Positions 1 to 8,555 of a stretch of DNA of 15,486 bases are shown one piece after another; positions within the stretch are counted from its first letter, which is position 1; each line of letters starts with the position of its first letter. The notes under the pieces were generated by a model that saw only the letters and a program-made list of their open reading frames with translations, searched no databases and was not told the origin of the DNA. This DNA comes from Entamoeba invadens IP1. Taxonomy: Eukaryota; Evosea; Mastigamoebida; Endamoebidae. A program made the position numbers and the translations under genes. The stretch covers positions 8,571 to 24,056 of the forward strand of contig NW_004191878.1 in the NCBI RefSeq assembly GCF_000330505.1. The letters run 5' to 3'.

Positions 1-244
1 TCACAAACAACATCAAAACCAATTTTGTAACTCCTTGTGAAGTAGTAAAAAGGGTTGAAGACTCATCTAAAAGTTTATCAAGAGACAATTCTACAATTAA
101 AATATCTGATGCGACACATATACAAATAGACAACACTTATTTTTCGCTTTATAACGCCAAAGATACGGGAAAAACAGAAAAAAATCACTTATTATTGTGC
201 ATACAGAGAACAGTTTAGATGAGAATCGAGAATTATTGTGACAT

Positions 245-1201
245 TTGAGTGTTGTTCCAGTAACGTGGTTGTCAGTGTTCACATGTATATTGATCACACA
301 CCCATTTACAATAAAACCATTCAAAATGCTCAGAAATAGAGTTTCTGAAACTTCCAGGGCCATAATCGCAAACGACATGGAACATAATATAACACAAAAA
401 GTCACAGATGAAAAACTTAAAAATAAATACTCGAAACAATTTATTAAAAATGAAAGAAAGAAAATAATGGGAATTGTGACAAAGGATCAATGTAACGAAT
501 TGTTGAAATATGTATCAACTATATCAAATTTCGATACTTTATTTGTCAACAATTCGTGTGATGTTTTCGATCAATGTTTTTTCTTTAATAATTCATTGAG
601 AATTGACTTGTGTCAAGATTGTGTATTTCTCGACGATACCTTTTGTACTAATAAATTCCAAATTCCGATTTTAGCTGCTCTTTGTAAAGATATAAACAAC
701 AAATGTCAAATTATAGCATTCGGTTTTTTACGACACAGGTTCACATCATATGAAGACTTTTTAATTTTTCTCAAAACACACTACAACAACATAAATTCTT
801 TTATAGTCGATAGAAGCGCTGCACAGACTTCTGCAAAACACAAAATATTCCCAATGGTTAAAATTGTTTTTTGTTTTAGACATATCAGACGAAATATTAT
901 AACAGCATTTGGAAAAAAATCTGATGTTTTTAAATGGTTTAAACAGCTTATTAATCGGGTTATTACTGGAGAACAATTTTTGTTATTTATAGCGAATTAT
1001 AAAACACAATACAAAGACTCTATTTATAACAAAACAGGTAACATTCTTGAAAATGTTGATCTGTTTACCGATTTTATAGATTATTGCAAAACCGAATCAC
1101 AACATTCTTCAGTGAAAATTTTGGGTTGTGAAAAGGTAAAATTTTTAGAGCAACTTGAAGAAACAAAATTTGGTTGGATACCGCAATACACAGAAAAATA
1201 A
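245..1201 (+). other. Longest open block of the MULE transposase: DNA-binding side and DDE core
   Basis: This 318-codon block opens from a TTG just after the in-frame TGA at 239-241, so the true start is upstream and the ORF is a fragment. Residues 1-95 form a polar, basic region, probably the N-terminal DNA-binding part; a short CILITHP stretch there is reminiscent of the Cys/His region of MULEs but is not a clear finger. Residues 120-165 give the first RNase-H-like strands with Asp130, and residues 183-220 give Asp189 and the CFRH helix. Residues 221-318 are the helical insertion typical of the family. It stops at TAA 1199-1201 only because the frame slips at the A-run 1194-1198; homology continues in the next frame as ITHDLTTN. 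Confidence 0.8.
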
Positions 1202-2168
1202 CACACGATTTGACTACAAATGTTGTTGGGGGTTTTTATGGTGTTATTAAGCGGGAAACTGAAGGAAAAATTGTCTCGTTAAAAGAAATTACACAAATAT
1301 TTATCGACAAAGCTAATAAATTTAATAATAAAGTTTCACAAGTTTACAACGATATTCAATAACAAAACATTAATAGATTGATCGGCATTGAAAATTTACT
1401 TAAAATAAAAAGGGAATGGATTGTTTATCTTCTTAACAATTATTCTTCAATTACAACAATATCTCCATTTGATGGTTCCACGCCATTTTACTGTCACTGT
1501 GAAGCTTTAGTAAAATTACACCATATTTGTCCATGCATTCACCAGCTATACAGACGTTTTTACGACAAGGTTCTTGGTCTTCGAGAACATCTTTTCGATC
1601 TCGGAAACTTTGGAAATAATGTTTTTGTTGAAAGTATTTCAGAACTTAAGCACATTTTCATTAAGAAGAATATGGATGTAAAAGTAACTCAGTGGACACG
1701 TAAAGATCACATTTTTGCATTTGATGAAACGATAGATACAATTCTGCGGACACCCAATTACAAATCACAGTGGATTAACCTCATTTCGTCTATTTACAAT
1801 TTAAGTCAACCTGTCCACTAATCCATCAAAAATAATGACGGTTCACCATTTTCAATTGACCCACCCATTCTCAAAAACTCGCAAATAAAACATAGTAAAA
1901 AGGTGTTTTTTGCAGAAAATCCAGAGAAAGTGACGAAAAGGAAAAAGCAATTAATACAGAATATTCAACAACCTCATGATCATTTGAAAAAATGTATAAT
2001 TTGTGGGTTTGTTCGACATATGGCAAAAAATGCACAATGTGGAATAAACCTGAGCATGCGCAACAACTTTCCAAATATTTGGAATCTTTGACAAAAGAAC
2101 AAAGAACAGAATTTGATAATAAACATCCTGATACAACTTTTAATCAAAATTTAACTTTGGACAACTAA
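1174..2168 (+). other. MULE C-terminal part: catalytic-acid region, SWIM zinc finger and CCHC zinc knuckle
   Basis: One frame stays readable from 1174 to 2091 apart from TAA at 1360-1362 and 1819-1821. The SWIM finger is at 1492-1542: C-H-C, eleven residues, then C-I-H (CxCx11CxH), the usual module downstream of the MULE catalytic domain. The zinc knuckle starts at about 1993 with CIICGFVRH. In the annotated frame the last Cys is misplaced, but adding one base to the A-run at 2025-2030 moves reading to the frame ending at 2168 and gives HMAKKC, an exact Cx2Cx4Hx4C knuckle. The final 40 or so residues, including SKYLESLTKEQRTEF, are charged and helical-looking. The one-base loss is therefore well supported by the protein pattern. 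Confidence 0.75.
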
Positions 2169-3073
2169 TTTACTTAATATAAATGTAATTTGGTGTTTAT
2201 TTATAGTTTTTATATACAATGAACAAAAAAATAAATTTTATATTAAATTAAATAAAACTAATTATATAAAACATTATTTAATCAAGTGTCTGTTTTTTGT
2301 TTATAAAGGCCAGAATTTTAATTTGGTTTATTCTATGTTCAATATATATATAATGAAAACATTATAATCTTAAAATATTTGATTAATTATTGTTATTTGA
2401 ATTGTTATACAAATTGAAAATGATTATTAAAACTTAATAAAACGACAGTTAGTATTGTAACATTTTTTCTTGTAATTTTGTATTTATTATACTTAATATT
2501 TTGAAATTTGTATTGTTTTGAATTGGTCACTTATTTGTTTAAAAAATGGGATATTTTAAAAATACTATTTCTATTTATATTTGCGATTGCGGACGAAACA
2601 CAGCACCCCAAAAAACAAGCATTTTGAGGCAAAATGATAATTTGGTAAATAATTAAAAAATTTACATTTTAAAATGGGAAAAACAAGAGAATGGACAAAA
2701 CCTATAAAAATTTACCATTTTTTAAAAGCGAAATTAAATACTATAATTTTTAGAAAATATACTATACAATATTTTCTTTGTTTTGGCCATGATTATACTA
2801 ATATTTCAGGATTGAACCAATGACAAATTGGAAACAATCAATTATTCCAAAACTGACATAATATGGTGATTTACAGTTGGTTTTGTCAAAATAAACAGAT
2901 TAATTTAAAAGTGTTTTTTACCAAATATTCTTTGATAAATTAAACACTTTTTAATCTATATTGCATTTTTGAGATGGAGTTTTTATTTTTTGTCCCAAAA
3001 AACAGTAATGTTGATATTGTCTTTCGAATTGCAAAGAAGAAAACCATCTATCAAACGTTTTTGGGAAATTATT
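2169..3073. other. A/T-rich spacer between the MULE and the pogo element, no gene seen
   Basis: No convincing coding frame was found on either strand. The MULE right end and its terminal repeat should lie here, but the left copy is outside the window, so it cannot be defined by comparison. A small perfect hairpin (CATTTTG, 3-base loop, CAAAATG) sits at 2619-2635. A 75-codon minus-strand frame at 2951-3178 runs across the pogo terminal repeat and has no recognisable domain. Confidence 0.6.
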
Positions 3074-3075
3074 TA

Positions 3076-3127
3076 TAGGGGTGTGATAAAGTGGTTGTAA
3101 ATGATAAATCCCTTGAAGATTTTGGTA
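3076..3127 (+). repeat. Left terminal inverted repeat of the pogo element
   Basis: This 52-bp repeat begins TAGGGGTGTGATAAAGTGG and ends in GATTTTGGTA. It is perfectly complementary to 6403-6454. A TA dinucleotide precedes it at 3074-3075. It would be the transposase binding and cleavage site. Confidence 0.93.
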
Positions 3128-3728
3128 AAACTTCCAGAACAAAAATAAGTCAATTTTAACTTTTAACAATCTTTCCATTTTGTATAAAGAAAAAGGAAAA
3201 CCCTATTATGCACTTTTGGGAATTATAAAAAATAAAGTTTTAAAAGAATATTTTTAGATATTCTATTTATAATAAATTATTTTTAGATATATTTCATAAA
3301 AATATAAATAAAAAACAAAAAAAATCTATGTGAATAATAAATCATAACTTTCAAAAAACAGTTTTGTTGTTTTTTGATCCATTTTATCTTCTTTGTATCG
3401 TCATCGTCGTTGTTATAGTTATCATTTTCATTATTATGTTATTTAAGTTTAGTGATTATTTATATCTTATATTTATATATTTAAAACTCTTCAATTATTT
3501 TTAAAACAAATTTATATTTTAAATTCCAAAAATATAAATAATTATTATTAATTATTATAAGTTTATTCAGTTTATTTTTGTTATTTTAGTCAAAAAAATA
3601 TATACATATTAATAACAATACTATTCAAATACTTTCATTAATTCACAATTTTTATGTCAAAATTGAATAACTTAAATCATCAAAATCAAATCATTTTAAA
3701 CAATTTGATTTGATTTTTTATTAATTAA

Positions 3729-3750
3729 TGTTAAAAAATATTTTTTAACA
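3729..3750. repeat. 22-bp perfect palindrome downstream of the pogo transposase stop
   Basis: The sequence is fully self-complementary: TGTTAAAAAAT is followed directly by its reverse complement. It lies about 70 bases past the stop codon at 3822, in the 3' untranslated side of the minus-strand gene. A second inverted pair, AAATCAAAT (3683-3691) and ATTTGATTT (3703-3711), follows. Either could form a hairpin at the transcript end, but both are pure A/T-rich sequence and may be neutral. Confidence 0.45.
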
Positions 3751-3821
3751 CTAATTATAATAATTTATAATAATTTAAAAACTATACTTTAATATCATAT
3801 TAATAAAATTGTGATAAATCG

Positions 3822-5369
3822 TTAATTCTTTGATAAACGTCTTTTCTTTTCTTTGTTTGTTTCTAACATACATCTTTTGGTTTCTGATGGAGCTGGCTCT
3901 TCTGGCATTTGGTTTCCATATAGAAAGTGACGCATACAACGCGAGTATTGAACTCCAACAACACATACACAATAAGATCTAGCTGCATCTGGAGTGTTTT
4001 CATCTTTACGTTCGTCAATGATAGGCCGTAAGGCTATTCCAGCCTGTTTAAACACGTTTTGAATAAGTTCTGGACGGTCTTTCGCTTTCCAGGAATCATA
4101 TATGGATAAAATTCTTCGTTCAACTGTGGACTCTGCAAACTGTATTTTGATATTAACTAAATCGTCGAATATTTTATCAGATGTGACACAATTCTCTGAC
4201 ATGTATTTTGTGAATTCCATCTTCAGAAGTTTATTGCGACTAAGATGACTTTTAACCGCAGCAAAAATAGACAGATCCAATGGTTGACAAAGGTGGGAGG
4301 TGTGTGGTTTTAAATATAAAACATCAATTCCGTTCTTTTTGAGGTGTTCGACAGCGAAGTTGTGCCCTTTAAAACCGTCCATTATCAAAACACCTCTCAT
4401 CTTTGTTTTCATAGTTTTTCTCGATGTTTTGAAATTCGGAATAAGAACTTTTTCGACCCAAAAGAAAAAAAGATCCGAATTCATAAATCCACGTTCTTGA
4501 GTTTTTATGATAGCCAAGTCGTGTAATTTAGCCAATACATTAAGCTCTAATGTCACTCGACTGGTTATAATTAAAGGCTTGAGTTCAGTTCCGTCTGCTC
4601 TAATACAACCAAGCAAAGTTATTCTGTCCCCTCGACTCGGAATTGGGGTGTACACTTCTTTTCCAACGACATTAGAAAAGCACACCGATTTTGCAAGAGT
4701 GTCCACGTAAAGGTCAAAACCTACCTCATCTAAATTATAAACAATTGAAGCATATTTACCATTGACTGCATGTTTAAGTTCTGCAAGATACGCAACTATC
4801 TGTTCTTTAGTAACGGCGGCTCTTGCTACTTCCATCACTTCGGCTTTTTTTACACCAAGATCTTGTATTTTTCTTATGGTGTCATATATTTGCTTTGTGG
4901 TAACTGATGCTTCTCCTTTTTTCAACAACGTCGTGTTTACAAAATCCCTCACGTCTTTTGGTTCTGCTGGAATTTTTCTTTGTTGTAATTTTTCAATGAA
5001 ACATTTAACTTCCATTTTCCTTTCTTTGTTTAATAGACATGGCCGACCAGTTTCTCCCATACCTTTATTGTGTTCCACTTTTCTTAGTTGTTCTTCTACA
5101 GACCTCGTATTTCCAAAGAAAATTTTGACATCCGCTTTCCACCCACGGCGCCATGACATATCACCAAGTTTTTCTACAACAAACTTGACCTGTTCGTAAT
5201 GTGTTGACATTTTGTTTACTTCACTTTTTATTAATTTAAACGTTTCAAGATATATTGGATATAAGTTAAGACGTTTTACAAGATGAAGATGATTGCAATT
5301 AATAGAAGGAAGCAACTCTGTATCTTTTCTTGTCTCCACATAGTGGTATAAATTCCTGTTTTTATTCAT
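3822..5369 (-). CDS. Pogo-like DDE transposase, intact, 515 aa
   Basis: This gene encodes the transposase of the element that surrounds it, acting in the nucleus on the element's terminal repeats. Residues about 57-105 and 112-172 form two helix-turn-helix-like halves joined by the conserved GRP motif (108-110). The DDE_1 catalytic core follows: YNLDEVGF with Asp214, GVLIMDGFKGH with Asp331, and KPHTSHLCQPLD with Asp365. There are 33 residues between the last two Asp (DD33D). The C-terminus is basic (KEKKRRLSK) and could help nuclear entry. There are no stops or frameshifts. The first ATG gives 515 aa; Met54 (MSTHYEQVKF) sits right before the DNA-binding domain and is an alternative start. 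The family is well supported; the exact subfamily within pogo/Tigger is not determined. Confidence 0.93.
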   Translation of the reverse strand: MNKNRNLYHYVETRKDTELLPSINCNHLHLVKRLNLYPIYLETFKLIKSEVNKMSTHYEQVKFVVEKLGDMSWRRGWKADVKIFFGNTRSVEEQLRKVEHNKGMGETGRPCLLNKERKMEVKCFIEKLQQRKIPAEPKDVRDFVNTTLLKKGEASVTTKQIYDTIRKIQDLGVKKAEVMEVARAAVTKEQIVAYLAELKHAVNGKYASIVYNLDEVGFDLYVDTLAKSVCFSNVVGKEVYTPIPSRGDRITLLGCIRADGTELKPLIITSRVTLELNVLAKLHDLAIIKTQERGFMNSDLFFFWVEKVLIPNFKTSRKTMKTKMRGVLIMDGFKGHNFAVEHLKKNGIDVLYLKPHTSHLCQPLDLSIFAAVKSHLSRNKLLKMEFTKYMSENCVTSDKIFDDLVNIKIQFAESTVERRILSIYDSWKAKDRPELIQNVFKQAGIALRPIIDERKDENTPDAARSYCVCVVGVQYSRCMRHFLYGNQMPEEPAPSETKRCMLETNKEKKRRLSKN

Positions 5370-6402
5370 AACAATTAATTTTATTAAGTTTTAAATTTTT
5401 GATAAAAAGATCTTACTTCTAGAAAATATTAATTATATTAACTATAAAACTTAATAAAAACAATTCATTAAATTTTATGATTATTGAATAATTTTTTAAA
5501 TATCATTGTAATTCATTTATTTATTTATTGTTATTTATACATAAATAGAATAAATTTTTAAACTATTATTTATAGTTTCAACTTCAATATTATTAATTTT
5601 TATTTAATTATTTTAAATTATTATTAATTAAATAATAATAATGAATATTAATCAATTATTAATAATGATTAAAAATAATTTTGCATATTTATATTATTAT
5701 AATAATAATCAATATTATAATAATAATAGTTAAAAAGTAAAATAGATTCTATTTTTAAAAAAAAATCGTATGATTTTGAAATGTGTATATTCTGACACAT
5801 CATGTTATTTTAAAGATAAAATAATAATATAAGCAATACACAAAACGTCTGTATATAATTTTTGTATACTTGTTTTTTTTCCTTTGATTGACCATTTTTT
5901 CTATTACATTTAGTCTTTTTATACCTGTTAAACAGACCTTTTAAGTTTATTTGACATTTGTTTTAAAAAATTGTTTTTTCTATATCTATACAAGAACAAA
6001 TTATGTTCAATATCGAAACAGTTTTTACATATAAAATTCATACTTCTGAGTTATATCGTCAATTTTTTCTTATTGACTCAACAAATCAAGTTGTTTTTTG
6101 ATTTTTAAATTTGTTTTTTTATTTATAATATGTTCATTTTTACCCGTCACGCCTCTCCGAGACAAGAAAAATAAAAAAATTCACATTTTGTTTTTTTTAA
6201 AATACGAAAAACAACTAAAATCCATTCCAAAATGTCTTTAGTCTGATTGGGTAAAAATTAAAAACAAAAATAACTCAAGTCTTAAATTCTCAAAGCTGTT
6301 CCAAAAAGTGTGCAAAAAACAAAGTGAACCAGGGTTATTTTAACAAACAAAATAACAAAAAATAATTGAATTATGTTTTACATTTGGTTCGAATGAAAGT
6401 TC
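5370..6402. promoter_or_regulatory. Upstream region of the pogo transposase gene inside the element
   Basis: About 1 kb lies between the start codon (minus strand) and the right terminal repeat. It is very A/T-rich, with ATT/AATA runs at 5570-5740, and no coding frame was recognised. Any promoter of the transposase must lie here, but no specific core-promoter motif can be named with confidence. A short GC-richer patch at about 6140-6165 is unexplained. Confidence 0.4.
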
Positions 6403-6454
6403 TACCAAAATCTTCAAGGGATTTATCATTTACAACCACTTTATCACACCCCTA
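6403..6454 (-). repeat. Right terminal inverted repeat of the pogo element
   Basis: This is the exact reverse complement of 3076-3127 over 52 bp and ends in CACCCCTA. The flanking TA at 6455-6456 completes the target-site duplication. Confidence 0.93.
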
Positions 6455-6456
6455 TA

Positions 6457-7400
6457 TACAAATAAGGGTTTTACAAAAATAACGACATTTATTAAATGCA
6501 ATTTATGTACCTTTTTGATGGAGTAAAATATAGTTATTTCATCACTGAACAATTGTTTTGTTTATCAGGTTCAATAGGATATAAAACAATATGGTATTTT
6601 TAAATTACAAAGTCGGGAATAATCAATTACCAACCAATGCCACACAATACACAAAAATGTAATTATTATTTGGTTTAATAAAGTAAATAAGTAACTTTTA
6701 ATGCATTTTTAAATTAATCAATACAAATTTAATTAGGACACAAACTGATAATCATTACAACAAATAAAAACAATAAATGATATAATAGTAACTTTATGAT
6801 ATTAATATTAAAAAAGAATGGACCAAAATTGCTTGAATAAAAGTTACCATTAAAATAAATGTTACAAAACACCAACAAAAGGTATTTTTATATTTTCGTT
6901 GAATATCCGAGTACTAAGCCCACTATTTATTCCAATTTTGAACAATTGTTCGGTGATTGTTTGGATAACAATTTGGTTTTTAATAAGAAATCAAAGAATT
7001 TATTTATATAAGTTGACATAATGCCAAAAAATCAAGTTACCCAACCAATCAAATAAAAGCAAATAACAATGCAAATAACAAAACAATTATCAATCCAAAT
7101 CTTTTATTTTTTAAATATAATGATTTTAGAGTAAGGTTTGTGTATGATAAAAAAGGTAAATGCAAGTAAATTTTTGCAGTCGGCTCAAAATAATAACGAT
7201 GTAAAGTTACTCCAACATAGTAAACTTAATGGTTCAAGATATTAAAAACAACATATATTAAAAATATAGTATAAAAACTATTAAAAAAGCATTGATATTA
7301 TCTATCAATTGAAGCTATAAGGAAAAATTGCAACACACTTTTCATTAGTATTGTTTTTCAATACTTTTCAAAACGTCTCATGTTTCACTAAAATTATTCT
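6457..7400. other. A/T-rich spacer between the pogo element and the HSP70 pseudogene, no gene seen
   Basis: No frame with a recognisable domain was found. A patch at about 6895-6975 is slightly richer in G and C and opens in short frames on both strands, but no family was recognised. The C-terminal part of the HSP70 pseudogene may fade out into 7300-7400. Confidence 0.5.
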
Positions 7401-8301
7401 CAACATTTGAATATCATCCTTGTTATCTGGGTCAATTTGCTTCGTCTACACACTACTAAACGAAGTAATACATATGCATAAATTAATTGTTTTATTCTTT
7501 TAATACACTTTCTAAAAGTAACCAAGCAAGTTGCAGTGTGATGTCATAAATGTTCCATTTTCAAATATTTGGATCAAGATGTCTAATTGGTTGTCTGCAT
7601 AAGTTGAGAACACTTGCAACTTCTTTGTAGGTATTGTTTTGTTTCGTGGGATAAAAACTATCATCACATTAAGAGCTGTCTATACAATAAAGGTCAGTGG
7701 TACTTCAACAACCACGTCTGTTGTTATCTTTCTTCAATTCACTGTCATTATAGCTACTTGCACATCAGTACCATAAGTATCTACTCGTGCGACGACAGTA
7801 TTCTATTTGTTCTTTCATGTTTTTGTTTTCAGTCTAGCCGCGACTATGGTATTGTTTGATGTGTTTTTTGTTATTCCTTTTGGCTTCGACAATGAAGTAA
7901 TTAAATATTCTGTATCAAAATTTACTCCTACATGATCCAAAGATGTGTTGCTGTTGTTTGCCTTTACTTCAAATACATCACCATCTATTGCCAACAACGA
8001 CACGTCAAAAATTACTCCTACAAGATCTAAAATGAGGATGTTGTTTTTTCTCACCTATTTCTTGTCAACCCATATGCTATTGCTATTGCTGTTGTTGTTG
8101 GCTCATTGATGATTCTTGTTACATTAATTCCTTTTATTATCTTTTCATCTGTTGTTGTCTGTTGTTGTGAGTCGTTAAGTTAGTTTAAAAAGTGATGATA
8201 GCATTGTTCACATTCTTTCAAACAAACAACCAAGATGTTTTCTTCATCTTTGTCAATACTATATATCATATTTTAAAAATTGAATTGTTTTTCACTTGAA
8301 T
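7401..8301 (-). pseudogene. HSP70 chaperone pseudogene, internally deleted
   Basis: HSP70 proteins are ATP-driven folding chaperones; this copy cannot work. Reading the minus strand and stitching frames gives the family's conserved blocks in order. These are IQVK and IVLTKMKKT (8301-8235), KNVNNAIIT (8217-8191), NDSQ (8176-8165), [21 protein letters not shown] (8131-8069), then ILILDLVGVIFDVSLLAIDG for the second phosphate loop DLGGGTFDVS (about 8040-7980). FEVKANNSNTSL and ARLKT follow. After 7815 the sequence jumps to VDTYGTDVQVAI (7784-7749), then [20 protein letters not shown] and NLLGYF of the substrate-binding domain (to 7512). Against a typical HSP70 it spans about residues 110-460, with about 100 residues missing after RLRT. 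Stops at 8268, 8220, 8187, 7817, 7736, 7682 and 7514 and frameshifts near 8180 and 8052 show decay. KQIDPDNKDDIQML (7436 region) is a weaker trace of ITNDKGRLSKEDI. Confidence 0.93.
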
Positions 8302-8555
8302 AAACATAATAATTGCAATCAAAGTGTTATTTTCAAAAATCTGTCATTATCCATATATGAACCGACACTTTGTGTTTAATTGATGTACAATTAACGAACA
8401 CACGTTTTAAAGATTTACAGAAAAGAATCAAGCTTATTCAAATACTGTTATTTTATAAGATTATACATTAATATTATTTGTTAATAATTACTAATATAAT
8501 ATTATTATAACTCAACAATTTCATCACAAACTAAATAATAAAACTTGAAAAGATA
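8302..8555. other. A/T-rich gap between the HSP70 pseudogene and the hAT gene
   Basis: The two genes point away from each other across this gap. The left end of the hAT element and any terminal repeat should be here or further left, but no convincing partner was found to the right of 10883. The missing N-terminal third of HSP70 was looked for on the minus strand and not recognised. Confidence 0.45.

Larger units (their letters stand above)
3..2168 (+). pseudogene. Mutator-like element (MULE) transposase, decayed and cut by the window edge
   Basis: This is a DDE transposase of the MULE superfamily that would cut and paste its element in the nucleus. Frames must be stitched: 3-218, then about 155-1198 (stop TGA at 239-241), then 1174-2091 (stops TAA at 1360-1362 and 1819-1821), then a last frame ending at TAA 2166-2168. 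Counting from 245, the first catalytic Asp is in FLDDTFCTN (about residue 130), the second in FIVDRSAA (189), followed by the family C-x2-H motif CFRH (210-213). The block FGWIPQY then runs into TTNVVGGFYGVIK after a frameshift near 1192-1203. Family members carry T/S-N-x-x-E-S here, so the third catalytic acid is replaced by Gly at 1228-1230. A SWIM finger and a CCHC knuckle follow. The superfamily call is secure; the N-terminal join before 245 is less so. The left terminal repeat is outside the window. Confidence 0.88.
3076..6454 (-). mobile_element. Complete pogo-type (Tc1/mariner superfamily) DNA transposon
   Basis: The element is bounded by inverted repeats that start TAGGGGTGTGATAAAGTGG and match perfectly for 52 bp (3076-3127 against 6403-6454). 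Similarity continues for a few more bases with one mismatch. Both ends are flanked by TA (3074-3075 and 6455-6456), the target duplication expected of Tc1/mariner/pogo transposases. The single gene, on the minus strand at 3822-5369, encodes an intact DD33D transposase. About 1.0 kb of A/T-rich DNA lies between the right repeat and the start codon, and about 0.7 kb between the stop codon and the left repeat. Nothing in the sequence contradicts an autonomous, possibly active copy. No second insertion inside it was recognised. Confidence 0.88.

Noticed and set aside
1360..1821. Internal TAA codons as a reassigned genetic code
   Set aside because: The same codon ends the intact transposase frame at 3822, and the MULE also carries TGA, frameshifts and a lost catalytic residue, so ordinary decay explains them.
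2951..3178. 75-codon minus-strand ORF
   Set aside because: It crosses the pogo terminal repeat and its boundary with flanking DNA, so it cannot be an ancestral gene; no domain is seen.
4300..5199. Plus-strand ORFs of 60-145 codons
   Set aside because: They are antisense shadows of the intact pogo transposase.
6385..6395. GGTTCGAAT resembling a tRNA T-loop
   Set aside because: No acceptor or anticodon stems could be placed around it.
3076..6454. The TAGGGGTGTG tips as hAT-type terminal repeats
   Set aside because: The flanks show only TA, no 8-bp duplication, and the enclosed gene is a pogo DDE transposase.
7614..7859. 81-codon plus-strand ORF
   Set aside because: It lies antisense to the HSP70 pseudogene and has no domain of its own.
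7914..8036. Apparent 90-bp tandem repeat (LDLVGVIFD and LDHVGVNFD on the minus strand)
   Set aside because: Both pieces are normal, non-repeated HSP70 motifs (DLGGGTFD and the GGEDFD region); the likeness is a property of the family.
8185..8264. Alternative reading DEENILVVCLKECEQCY as the HSP70 EEISSMVL region
   Set aside because: The neighbouring frame gives IVLTKMKKT followed by KNVNNAIIT, a far better match in the right order.
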